DNA from: Cephaloticoccus primus
Lineage (GTDB): Bacteria > Verrucomicrobiota > Verrucomicrobiia > Opitutales > Opitutaceae
NCBI RefSeq assembly: GCF_001580015.1
Contig: NZ_LSZQ01000012.1
Span: 1 to 64,000 of the forward strand
Direction of reading: 5' to 3'
DNA: 64,000 bases
The notes below the pieces were generated by a model, which was not told the DNA's origin, did not search any database, and saw only the letters and a program-made list of their open reading frames with translations. Each line of letters opens with the position of its first letter. Position 1 is the stretch's first letter. Positions 45,326-53,379 of the stretch are shown in pieces. The position numbers and the translations under genes were made by a program.

Positions 45326-48300
45326 TTAGAAGCGCAGGCTCCAGTGGAGCTGGCCACCGTGCTGCTTCTGACGGCTGCTGACCTCGCCTTTGTAGTCGAG
45401 ACCGAGCACCTGGCTGTCGGTGATCGCGGCGCTGATGCCGAGGTCGATCACAAGCAGGTCTTCGGTGAGGCGACCACCGCGAACCCGGAAGTCAGCCGAG
45501 GAGCCAACGCTGTTCTCAAAGCGGCGGCTGCTGATGCCGTCTTCCTTGTCGAAGTAGTGCTTCCAGCCCAAGCCACCGTGGAGGAACACCTTGCTGCTCT
45601 GGGAGAGGCTGGCGGTCTTGAAGCGGAGGCCGAGGTCGGAGGCGAGGACGTCGATGCTGGAGTCTTGCGTGCGGAGGGTTGCCACCGTGCCGTTCTCAAG
45701 CGCGCCGTCTACATCGAGCCAGTGCTGCTGGAGGCCACCGTAAGGGATGAGCTCAAACGACTCGCCGATTTTGACGGGGTACGCGAGCTCGGCGAAGAGC
45801 TGCGTCAACGTCGCATCGTAGCTGGAGTTGTTACGCCCCGAAATGAAGCCGGCATTGATGTCGCGCGCGGTGTCGATGTCGTGGATGCTGTGGGTCAGAC
45901 CCGCACGAACCTGGAAGCCACCGAAGCTGGCGCCGGAGTACACACCGATGTTGAAGGTGTCGACGTCGCTCTTGGAGTTGCGACCGCCACCGATTTCCAC
46001 ATCAGCAGTTTCGTAGCCGAGCAAGAGGCCGATGTTTGCGCTGGAGCCGACCGGGATGTCCGCACCGACCGCGAAGCCGAAGCTCTCGTTGTCGACTTTG
46101 GCCGTGTTGGAGCCGCCCTTGAGTTCACCGTTGTAGCCGTAAACGTTACCCCAAACGCCGCGTTGGCGGTCGCTGTCTTCGGACTCGAAGAGGCGGGCGT
46201 TGACGACGTTGCGGATGTGGCTGGCGTTCTGGACGAGGGCGGTACCCGTGGAGCTGTAGATCTCGCCGCTGAGGTTGTCGAAGGCGGCTTGCGCTTCGGC
46301 AGCGGTCTTGATCCCCATCAGCCCACCGATCACCGGATTGGCATCAGCGTGGTTTTGGAGCGCCACGCCCGTGCTGGTCTGGTTAAAGGTGCTGCCGACA
46401 GTACCCATGTTGCCATTGCGGGTGAGACGCAGCTTCACGTTGTGCGTCGTCGAAGGAGCAGCCTCCGAATCGTAGACCAACTCCTCGTTCAGGAAGAGGT
46501 ATTCACCGGTACCCGTGAGGGTGGTGAACTGACCACCGCCCAAGCCAGCGCTGGCGCTGAGGATGGTGTAGTCGATCGGGCCAGTCCAGCCGCGCGGGTC
46601 GATGGTGATGGCGACTTCTGCGCCGCTGGCGATGGTGCCCGCGCCGGTGATGGTTACGTTATCCGCGTCGGTGCCGTTCAGGCTGGCGTTGACTTCGTAG
46701 ACGGTGTTCGCGCCAAGGGCGGTGTCGCCTTCGAGGGTCAGCTTGCCGTACTCGCTGGTCTTGGCCACGCCGATGGCGGCGATGTCCGCAGCGGAGATGT
46801 CGTTGGTGATGGCATCGGCCTTGGTGCCCGTGTTCTCGTAGATGGCGGGAGCGAGCGTACCGTCGAGGGCGAAGCCGTTGGCGACTGCCTTGATCGAGCC
46901 GTTACCGCCGAGGGTCGCATCTTTGCCAACATTCAGAGCGGCAGTAGCACCATTGAGGTTGAGCTGCGCGCCGACAACGCCGGAGCCGTAGTCCACATCG
47001 GTGAGGAGGAGCGAACCGCCATCAATGGTCCAGGTGCTGTCGTCGTTGAGGTTGCTGCGACCACCGAGGTAGAAGTCTCCGTCGCTGGCAGCGGCCTTGT
47101 TGACGTTGACCGTCACATCACCCCAAGCCGCGGTGCCCGCCGCCTGGCTGGAAACGCCATCAAGGAGGAGCAGGTCACCCGCGCCAGTCACGTCAACCGT
47201 CACCGTGTAGTCGTTGCCAGCAGCATCGCGGTTGGCGAAGTGGATGGCGTTTTCGACGACCCCACCGTTGGCAGGATTGTTGGTGTTGCCGTAGAAGAGG
47301 GTGCGGCTGTCCCCCGAGCTCTCAATCGTCAGCGTACCGTCCGCACGGCTGTTGTGATAGATCGCACCACCCACGCCGTTACGCACGTCCGCTGTATCCG
47401 TAATCGCCTTGTTGTTGAGGAAGGTATTGTCGGTCAGCTTGAGCGCACTCTTATTCGTGTTGGCATTGAGAACGACTGCACCACCGCGACCAAAGTTACC
47501 GGCAGCCCCACCGACCTGGTTACCGATGAAGGTCGAGCCCGAGATATCAGGCGAGGCGACGAGTTGGGCACCATTCAAAGCACCACCGTGGTTCGCAGCC
47601 TTGTTACCAATGAAGGCGCTGCCCTGAATCGCCCCATTGAAGTTTTGCTGGTGCTGAATCGCACCGCCGTTGGTGGCACTATTGTTCTCGAAGGTGGAGT
47701 TTTTGATATCGGCGAAGATAGCACCATTGAAGAAGACGGCACCGGCGTTGGTCCCGGCCTTGTTGTTGCTGAAGGTCGAGTCGTCGATGCTCACCTTGTT
47801 GGTGGCAGTACCGAAAGTACCGGTAACGCGAACCGCACCACCGGAGCCATTGACGGCCTCATTGCCATCGAAGGTGCTGCCTTTGATGTTTCCATCGAAG
47901 TTACCGTTAACGGCGACTGCACCACCGGTACCGTTGGCCTTGTTCTTCTCGAAGGTGGAGCCATCGATGTCACCGGTGAAGTTACCCGCTACACCAAGTG
48001 CACCGGCATCTGTACCGGCCTCGTTACCCGAAAAGGTCGAGCCGCGAACATTACCGGTGAAATCACCACCGACACCAACAGCACCCCCTTGGCCAGTCGT
48101 GGCCTTGTTCTCCACAAAGCGGGAGTCGATGATGTTACCGGTGTAGTCACCGAAAACAACGACCGCACCGCCGGAGCCGTTAGCAACGTTTTCGGCGAAA
48201 TCCACGTCGTTGATATCGCCGAAGAAGTCACGAGCGACGGCAACCGCACCACCGTTACCACCAGCCTGGTTCTTGGTGAAGGAGGACTTGTTGCGGATGT

Positions 48301-49870
48301 TCGACTTTTGGCCGGTGGTGCCTGCGGCACCAAAGTCGCGACCGATGGCTACCGCACCACCGTCGCCGAGGAGGGCGCGGTTGTTCTCGAAGGTAGCGTT
48401 ATCGATGTCACCGAAGAAGTCTTGGGTAACGCCGACTGCACCAGCGTCGGTGCCCGCGCGGTTACCCGTGAAGGAGGAGTCCTTGATGTTCGACCGGCCC
48501 GTAGCGGAGTTGACACCGAAGTCATTACCAACCGAGACGGCACCACCTGCACCATTGGTAGCGCGGTTAGTGTCGAAGTTGGAGCCTTCGATGTTGCCCT
48601 TGAAGTCGCGGCCCACGAGGACGGCACCCGCGTTTACTCCAGCGATGTTGTTGGAGAAGTCGGAGCTGATCTTGCCCTCGAAGTCACGGCCAACGAGAAC
48701 CGCACCAGCGTGGACGGCGGCGTTGTTGGACTCGAAGGAGGAGCCGGCAATATCACCCTTGAAGTCTTGGCTCACGAGAACGGCACCCGCATTGAGAGCG
48801 GCGGTGTTGCTCTTGAAGGTCGAGCCGTTGGCGATGTTACCCTCGAAGTCACCGACGACGCTGACCGCACCGGCGTCGCCCGCGATAGCGCGGTTACCAT
48901 CAAAGGTGGTGCTGTCGATGTTGCCCTTGAAGCCAGCGGCGGCAAGGACGGCACCGGCGTCACCCGTGGTGGCGATGTTCCCCTGGAAGGTAGAGCCAGT
49001 GATGTCACCGGTCACGAGGCCGCCAAAGCGGACTGCGCCCGCGCCGGTGGCGGCGGTGTTCCCCTGGAAGGTCGAGCCGCTGATGTTGGCGGCAGTCGTG
49101 GCGTTACCAAAGGTGCCGTTCACGTCGATCGCACCACCTTGGGCGCCCGAAACGTTGGCGACAAAGCTGGAGCCAGTGATGTCGGCCTCGACGTCACCCC
49201 CGATGGAGAGCGCGCCGCCGTTAGTCCCAGCGTCGTTCCCCTGGAAGGTGGAGCCGCTGATGTTGCCCTTGACGTCGCCGTCGATACGGACTGCACCGCC
49301 TGCGGCACCGGCTTTGTTTTGGGTAAAGGTGCCGTTGGCGAGGCTGCCAGTGAGGTCGCCACCGATGAAGACGGCACCACCGCTGCCGGCGGTCGCTTCG
49401 TTATTGGAGAAGCGGACGCCGTCGATGTCGGCCACGTTGTCCGCTACGTTGACCGCAGCCCCGTTACCCGTAGCAGCGGTGAACTGGGTGAAGTGCAGGT
49501 TCTTGATGAGGGCGACATCGGTCCCCGAAGCAACCGCGAGTGCGGGATTGGTCGAGAGGGCGCCGATCAGGGCAGGCTGGTTGAGCGAAGCAGCACCCTG
49601 GAGGGTGAAGTCGCCCGTGGTCAGGGCCGTCGCTGCCGCATCACCCGTAAAGGTAATCGGCGCAGTGACAGTGACCGTCTCAACCGCCACGTCTGCGACG
49701 TGCGCGTTGTAGTCGGCTTCGGTTGCCGCGTCTTGGGGAGCGGCAAAGGCCGTGCCCGAGAGGGCACCAGCGATAGCCAGCGCGAAGGCCGACTTGCGGA
49801 AGAGGCCCAGCGACTGGGCCCCCTGATTATTGATGGTCGCGTTGGAGCGGCCCTTGGATTTATTAGTCAT
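45326..49870 (-). CDS. Pmp-like autotransporter with 24 FxxN/GGA repeats
   Basis: This 1514-residue type V secreted protein starts at 49870 with a long signal peptide (about 1-43, ending SGTAFA). Residues 154 to about 850 are 24 repeats of 26-37 residues, each opening with FxxN and followed by GGA(V/I/L) or AGA(V/L), for example FTQNKAGAAGGAVRI. This is the double motif that defines chlamydial polymorphic membrane proteins, where it forms a beta-helix adhesin. After further passenger sequence, the last ~290 residues (from about RQRGVWGNVYGY) are an autotransporter beta-barrel ending in HWSLRF, with terminal Phe for BAM. It is thus probably a surface adhesin. It lies between two inverted VapBC cassettes. 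Confidence 0.9.
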   Translation of the reverse strand: MTNKSKGRSNATINNQGAQSLGLFRKSAFALAIAGALSGTAFAAPQDAATEADYNAHVADVAVETVTVTAPITFTGDAAATALTTGDFTLQGAASLNQPALIGALSTNPALAVASGTDVALIKNLHFTQFTAATGNGAAVNVADNVADIDGVRFSNNEATAGSGGAVFIGGDLTGSLANGTFTQNKAGAAGGAVRIDGDVKGNISGSTFQGNDAGTNGGALSIGGDVEADITGSSFVANVSGAQGGAIDVNGTFGNATTAANISGSTFQGNTAATGAGAVRFGGLVTGDITGSTFQGNIATTGDAGAVLAAAGFKGNIDSTTFDGNRAIAGDAGAVSVVGDFEGNIANGSTFKSNTAALNAGAVLVSQDFKGDIAGSSFESNNAAVHAGAVLVGRDFEGKISSDFSNNIAGVNAGAVLVGRDFKGNIEGSNFDTNRATNGAGGAVSVGNDFGVNSATGRSNIKDSSFTGNRAGTDAGAVGVTQDFFGDIDNATFENNRALLGDGGAVAIGRDFGAAGTTGQKSNIRNKSSFTKNQAGGNGGAVAVARDFFGDINDVDFAENVANGSGGAVVVFGDYTGNIIDSRFVENKATTGQGGAVGVGGDFTGNVRGSTFSGNEAGTDAGALGVAGNFTGDIDGSTFEKNKANGTGGAVAVNGNFDGNIKGSTFDGNEAVNGSGGAVRVTGTFGTATNKVSIDDSTFSNNKAGTNAGAVFFNGAIFADIKNSTFENNSATNGGAIQHQQNFNGAIQGSAFIGNKAANHGGALNGAQLVASPDISGSTFIGNQVGGAAGNFGRGGAVVLNANTNKSALKLTDNTFLNNKAITDTADVRNGVGGAIYHNSRADGTLTIESSGDSRTLFYGNTNNPANGGVVENAIHFANRDAAGNDYTVTVDVTGAGDLLLLDGVSSQAAGTAAWGDVTVNVNKAAASDGDFYLGGRSNLNDDSTWTIDGGSLLLTDVDYGSGVVGAQLNLNGATAALNVGKDATLGGNGSIKAVANGFALDGTLAPAIYENTGTKADAITNDISAADIAAIGVAKTSEYGKLTLEGDTALGANTVYEVNASLNGTDADNVTITGAGTIASGAEVAITIDPRGWTGPIDYTILSASAGLGGGQFTTLTGTGEYLFLNEELVYDSEAAPSTTHNVKLRLTRNGNMGTVGSTFNQTSTGVALQNHADANPVIGGLMGIKTAAEAQAAFDNLSGEIYSSTGTALVQNASHIRNVVNARLFESEDSDRQRGVWGNVYGYNGELKGGSNTAKVDNESFGFAVGADIPVGSSANIGLLLGYETADVEIGGGRNSKSDVDTFNIGVYSGASFGGFQVRAGLTHSIHDIDTARDINAGFISGRNNSSYDATLTQLFAELAYPVKIGESFELIPYGGLQQHWLDVDGALENGTVATLRTQDSSIDVLASDLGLRFKTASLSQSSKVFLHGGLGWKHYFDKEDGISSRRFENSVGSSADFRVRGGRLTEDLLVIDLGISAAITDSQVLGLDYKGEVSSRQKQHGGQLHWSLRF
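47320..49411 (-). repeat. Array of 24 FxxN/GGA-type protein repeats
   Basis: Tandem coding repeats inside the autotransporter gene. All 24 units were identified by eye from FSNNEATAGSGGAVFI to FLNNKAITDT...GGAIYH. Units vary from 26 to 37 residues. About two thirds have GGA and the others AGA. The degree of variation suggests an old array rather than recent expansion. Confidence 0.88.
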
Positions 49871-50258
49871 GTCCGATGGGGGGATGATTTCGTTGTGCGT
49901 TTTTGGGAGAGGGTTAATAAAATCGGCGACCACAAGCCGCCTATTGGGGCGTCGGTTTGCGGTGCCTGCTCCAGCCCGTCAAACCAATTCATGCGTAAGT
50001 TCCGATATTTTTTCAGACGAATTGCGTAGCGATTATAGCTTGCAGCGCGGGAAGAAAAAGTTCTGGAGCGCAAAAAAAGCCGAGCGGCTCGTCGTGTGCG
50101 GGAGGGGCGCGGCGGCTGATCAGCAAGGGGGGCGGTGGCTGATCAGCAGGGGAAGCGCAGCCCGTTTTCTTTGCCGCGCGGCGGAGCAGAAACGACGAGG
50201 GGCGCGGAAGCCAGAAAACTGCGCGCGGCTCAAGCACCGGCGAAGACTCAGGGGCAGG
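49871..50258. other. Upstream region of the autotransporter gene
   Basis: No gene is recognised. The part near 49990-50050 is AT-rich (a TTTTTTCAGACG context and ATTGCGTAGCGATTATAGC) and probably holds the autotransporter promoter, but no -35/-10 pair was fixed with confidence and no strong ribosome binding site lies before the ATG at 49870. The short frames here on both strands appear spurious. Confidence 0.4.
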
Positions 50259-50320
50259 CGCGGTCTTCGACTGGTTTATTTTGCGAGCCGATCGCCCTCC
50301 CGCTCCTCCCGCTTGGCGGC
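50259..50320. repeat. Composite intergenic repeat, copy 8 (large-loop two-hairpin module)
   Basis: CGGTC-TTC-GACTG (50259-50271), then GTTTATTTTG, then a stem CGAGCCG/CGGCTC closing a 26-nt loop rich in CCCTCCCGC (to 50320). The same GC-rich loop with GGCGGCTCRTCGTG occurs at 7703-7733 in reverse orientation and at about 51581-51622, inside the small membrane protein gene. Confidence 0.65.
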
Positions 50321-50363
50321 TCATCGTGGGAGCGCGGAGGGCGGCGGAAATGCGGCGCGCCGC

Positions 50364-50636
50364 TCAAGCGCTGGCTGACGCGGGCTCAGCCGCAGGCGAA
50401 GTTGCGGCGGATGTAGGCTCGGGCGCGGCACGGGGGGAGAGGTCTTCTGGCGACTCGGGGCCGAGGTATTTCCTCAACCCTTCGACGCTGACCAGATAGT
50501 ATTGCTCTTCTTGCAAGGACTTGTCGCTGGAGAGGCTATGCAGAGAAGTGCGGACGGCCTCTTCCTCGCTCTTGGCACAGGTGATGTCCATCGCCCTGGC
50601 GAGGATCGCATCATCGACTTCAACAGTGATTTTCAT
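50364..50636 (-). CDS. Small VapB-like protein, third gene of cassette 2
   Basis: The 90-residue product opens MKITVEVDDAILARAMDITC and EEEAVRTSLHSLSSDK, matching the third gene of cassette 1 through residue ~40, and then has an Ala/Pro/Ser-rich tail. It lies 83 bp after the broken vapC. With an intact frame next to a damaged toxin gene it could persist as an orphan antitoxin or regulator. Function inferred from the ribbon-helix-helix pattern only. Confidence 0.65.
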   Translation of the reverse strand: MKITVEVDDAILARAMDITCAKSEEEAVRTSLHSLSSDKSLQEEQYYLVSVEGLRKYLGPESPEDLSPRAAPEPTSAATSPAAEPASASA

Positions 50637-50719
50637 GGCATGGAGAGGATAACAAGTGGCGAGTGGAGCAACTCAAAGTGTGGCGAGGCAGGAGGAGAGG
50701 TACCTCTCAGGGGTGGCCC

Positions 50720-51105
50720 TTACTCCAGTGTGTGGATGACCTTGAGATCGGGGATGCGCGAGAAGTCGCTGTCGAGAGTGAGGACGGTAGCTCCTGCTTC
50801 CAAGGCACAGGCGGCAATGATCAGATCGGGAAGGAGGACGCGGGTGCCCGCACGCTCCAGCTCTGTGGCGATCTTGAGGACGAGGTCCCAAGTGGACTCG
50901 GGAGTGTGAAACGTCTGCATCCGAGCGAAATTTGCATGTGCGCCAGCCTGGGTGCGCGGATCCCTCGAAGCACCTCGACGCGTACAGCACCGCAGGTTGC
51001 CAAGTCGTAACCAGCATAGCGCCTGGACAGAGTCGTAAAAGGATTCTCCTTTTTCCGCAGCTCCCTGATGTAGAAACTACTGTCCGGCAGAAGCAGCGTT
51101 TTCAT
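50720..51105 (-). pseudogene. vapC: Frameshifted VapC-type PIN toxin (cassette 2)
   Basis: From the ATG at 51105 the frame reads MKTLLLPDSSFYIRELRKKE...VRVEVLRGIRAP. It then loses similarity, while another frame continues with ARMQTFHTPESTWDLVLK...LLPDLIIAAC...LDSDFSRIPDLKVIHTLE, matching the intact VapC at 44.3 kb to its end. The shift lies at 50950-50952, a run of three G on the plus strand. One more base there would restore RAPQA, equal to RSPQA in the intact copy. All four acidic PIN residues are still encoded across the two frames. It is either a disabled toxin or a one-base assembly error in a short homopolymer. Confidence 0.78.
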
Positions 51106-51370
51106 GGGGAGAGGGAGCTTCGGGGTTGGCAGCAGCGGGAGGAAGTGGAGCCGGGCGCCCCCAGATGGCCTTGGGGTCGTAGTCGGGATAGAGGGCATCG
51201 ACGAGATCCTCGGGATCAATACGATAAGGGCTACTGTAGTACTCCTTCATCCACGGGTGCTCGGTCGTATCCTTGAGGGCGTAGCGGATGGTGTCCTCAT
51301 TGGTTTTGCAGCCGGTAAACTCCTTCACCTCGGCGAGGAGAGCATCATCGACTTCGACAGTGATTTTCAT
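51077..51370 (-). CDS. vapB: VapB-type antitoxin (cassette 2)
   Basis: The 97-residue protein opens MKITVEVDDALLAEVKEFTG and TNEDTIRYALKD, closely like the antitoxin at 44.06 kb. It continues with HPWMKEYYSSPYRIDPEDL, YPDYDP and a Pro/Ala-rich end. It overlaps the toxin gene by 29 bp exactly as in cassette 1. The frame is intact although its toxin is frameshifted, as expected where the antitoxin is kept or the toxin was lost recently. Start at 51370. Confidence 0.8.
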   Translation of the reverse strand: MKITVEVDDALLAEVKEFTGCKTNEDTIRYALKDTTEHPWMKEYYSSPYRIDPEDLVDALYPDYDPKAIWGRPAPLPPAAANPEAPSPHENAASAGQ

Positions 51371-51472
51371 GACGGTGGGGACTGATAACGCAGCGGGCTC
51401 GGATGGCAACCGTATCGCCCCTCCCGCCCCGCCGAGCGGTGGCGCCGACGGGCACTCGCAGGCGCCCGCCGC

Positions 51473-51694
51473 TCAGCGGCGGGCGAGGAAGATCACGACA
51501 GGGACGGCGATGAACAGAGCCATCAGCCCGTAGAGCAGCAGGATGGCGCGGCGGGCGCGGGCTGCCGGTTTACCTTGCGGGCCGCTCGCCCTCCCGCCCC
51601 TCCCGCCTGGCGGCTCGTCGTGTGCCGGAGGAGCGGGAGGGGCGGGAGGGGGCTGCGTGGCGGCCTGCGTTTCGGGCTTTTCATGCGCGTTCAT
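51473..51694 (-). CDS. Small single-span membrane protein
   Basis: The 73-residue product has a Pro/Ala/Gly-rich first half and one membrane helix near the C-terminus (AILLLYGLMALFIAVPVVIFLARR), positive on both sides. Its middle codons coincide with a copy of the GC-rich repeat also seen near 7.7 and 50.3 kb, so part of the coding sequence derives from repeat DNA or the frame is fortuitous. It is divergent from the EVE-domain gene (37 bp between starts). Function unknown. Confidence 0.5.
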   Translation of the reverse strand: MNAHEKPETQAATQPPPAPPAPPAHDEPPGGRGGRASGPQGKPAARARRAILLLYGLMALFIAVPVVIFLARR

Positions 51695-51731
51695 GGCGGC
51701 CTTTACTGGCCGAGGCCCCACGGGCTGCGCC

Positions 51732-52163
51732 ATGACAAAACAATACTGGCTAGTGAAATCCGAACCGGGTGCCTACGCGTGGGCCGACCTCGTCCGCGAT
51801 GGACGCACTGACTGGACGGGCGTGCGCAACTACCAGGCGCGCGCGCACCTGGCCGCGATGCGTGCGGGCGACCTCGTATTCTTCTACGAGAGCGTCAGCA
51901 CCAAGGCGGTGCTCGGGCTGGCAGAGGTCACGCGCACGGCCTTCCCCGATGCGACCGCGAGCGGTGCGGACGCGCAGCGCGGCTGGATCGCCGTCGAGCT
52001 GCGGGCACTGCGCGCGCTGCCGCAGCTCGTGACGCTGGCGCAGATCAAGGCGGAGCCCAGCCTCGCCGAAATCGCGCTGATCCGGCAGAGCCGGCTCTCG
52101 GTCATGCCGCTGGGGGCCGCCGATTTTGCGAAAATCGAACAGCTCGGCGGAGCGAAGGTCTAG
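51732..52163 (+). CDS. EVE domain protein
   Basis: The 143-residue protein is an EVE domain (PUA-like fold) from end to end, beginning with the typical MTKQYWLVKSEPGAYAWADL and continuing WTGVRNYQARAHLAAMRAGDLVFFYES. EVE domains are thought to recognise modified bases in DNA or RNA. Stand-alone members of this length (relatives of human THYN1) are common in bacteria and their role is not fixed. The ATG at 51732 is preferred because the upstream part of the frame lies in repeat DNA. It is followed 129 bp later by tyrA. Confidence 0.92.
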   Translation: MTKQYWLVKSEPGAYAWADLVRDGRTDWTGVRNYQARAHLAAMRAGDLVFFYESVSTKAVLGLAEVTRTAFPDATASGADAQRGWIAVELRALRALPQLVTLAQIKAEPSLAEIALIRQSRLSVMPLGAADFAKIEQLGGAKV

Positions 52164-52280
52164 TTTGCCGCCAGGGACAAGGGCACAACTGCGCGAAGCG
52201 CCGCCGCAGACTCCCCCCTCTCCCCCGCCCATCCCGCCTGCCCGCAGCCGAAATCACTACACTTATATATAGAGAGAGAA

Positions 52281-52287
52281 AAAGGAG
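52281..52287 (+). promoter_or_regulatory. Strong ribosome binding site of tyrA
   Basis: AAAGGAG five bases before the ATG at 52293. It is one of the few clear Shine-Dalgarno sites in the window and fixes the tyrA start. The A/T-rich TATATATAGAGAGAGAA just upstream may belong to its promoter. Confidence 0.75.
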
Positions 52288-52292
52288 CACCC

Positions 52293-53255
52293 ATGTTTGC
52301 GCAGATCACGGTTATCGCCCCGGGGCTACTCGGCAGCTCAGTCGCCCAAGCCGCCCGCGCCCGCGGGCTCGCCCGGCGCATCGTAATCTGGGCGCGCCGC
52401 GCCGAGGTGCGCGAGCAGATCGCCGCCCAGGCGTGGTGCGACGCTGCTCCCGCAAGCCGCGCCGAAGCCGTGAGCGGGGCAGCTCTCGTGGTGATCGCCG
52501 CGCCGGTCACGCAAATCGTGCCGCTCGTGCGCGAAATCGCCCCCTCACTCCCTCCCCGCCCCGCCCTCTCGCCCTTCCCCTCCGGCGCACTCGTGACCGA
52601 CGTCGGCAGCGTAAAGGCGGAGATCTGCCGCGGCGCGCACGAAGCACTCGCGGTGGCGAGCTCCGGCGGCGGGAGCGGTGAAGCGGGAGCGGCAGGAGGG
52701 CGGGGCCAGAGGGAAGGGAGGGCACATTTCGTGGGTGCACACCCGATGGCGGGCTCCGAGAAAACCGGCTGGGAACACGGGCAGGCCGATCTCTTTGAAG
52801 GCCGCACCTGCTTCGTGACCCCGCTGGCCGAGGCTGGCCCGGAGGCGACGAGCGAGGCGGTGGCAAACGCGAACGAGGCCGTCGCGCAATTTTGGCGCGC
52901 GCTCGGTAGCCGCGTGGTGCGCGTCGCGCCCGAGGAGCACGACGAAATCGTCGCGCACATCAGCCACCTGCCCCAGGCGCTCGCCTCGACGCTGTGCGCC
53001 GCGCTCGGGCGCCAGCACCCGGACTGGCCGCAATACGCCGGAGCCGGGCTGCGCGACACGACGCGGATCGCGGGGAGCGACCCGCAACTGTGGCGCACGA
53101 TTTTCGAGCAAAACCGCGAGGCCGTCCTCCGCGCACTCGACACCTACGCCGCCGAGCTGCGCGAGTTTCGCGACGCGCTGGCCCGCCGCGACTACGCCGC
53201 CGTGGCTGCCACCCTCGCCAAGGGGCAAGACACCCGCCGCCACCTGCTGGCTTAA
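52293..53255 (+). CDS. tyrA: Prephenate / arogenate dehydrogenase
   Basis: TyrA oxidises prephenate (or arogenate) in tyrosine synthesis. The 320-residue protein has an N-terminal NAD-binding fold (ITVIAPGLLGSSVAQAA, with Pro in place of the first Gly), VTDVGSVKAEI, the catalytic region HPMAGSEKTGWEHGQADLF and the helical domain with HDEIVAHISHLPQALA and GAGLRDTTRIAGSDP. A ~25-residue Gly/Ala-rich insertion precedes the HPMAGSEKTG strand. No chorismate mutase or ACT domain is attached. It heads a same-strand run with aroA (125 bp apart), cmk and plsC, joining aromatic amino acid synthesis genes. Cytoplasmic. Confidence 0.93.
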   Translation: MFAQITVIAPGLLGSSVAQAARARGLARRIVIWARRAEVREQIAAQAWCDAAPASRAEAVSGAALVVIAAPVTQIVPLVREIAPSLPPRPALSPFPSGALVTDVGSVKAEICRGAHEALAVASSGGGSGEAGAAGGRGQREGRAHFVGAHPMAGSEKTGWEHGQADLFEGRTCFVTPLAEAGPEATSEAVANANEAVAQFWRALGSRVVRVAPEEHDEIVAHISHLPQALASTLCAALGRQHPDWPQYAGAGLRDTTRIAGSDPQLWRTIFEQNREAVLRALDTYAAELREFRDALARRDYAAVAATLAKGQDTRRHLLA

Positions 53256-53379
53256 CCACCGAGTGGGGAGAAGGCAGTGCTTATCAGGCGATAAGCTCCG
53301 GCAGAGCCAAGGCTGGCGCAGGGTCGCCGGTCTTTTCGTTTGGCGGCATGCCCGTTGGTACGCTGTGCTCTCGTTTCCC

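Noticed and set aside
45236-50029. A 1597-codon open frame on the plus strand opposite the autotransporter gene
   Set aside because: It lies antisense to a gene with clear domains, its sequence is an artefact of the repetitive GC-rich codons on the other strand, and it runs through the terminator hairpins at 45.2 kb.
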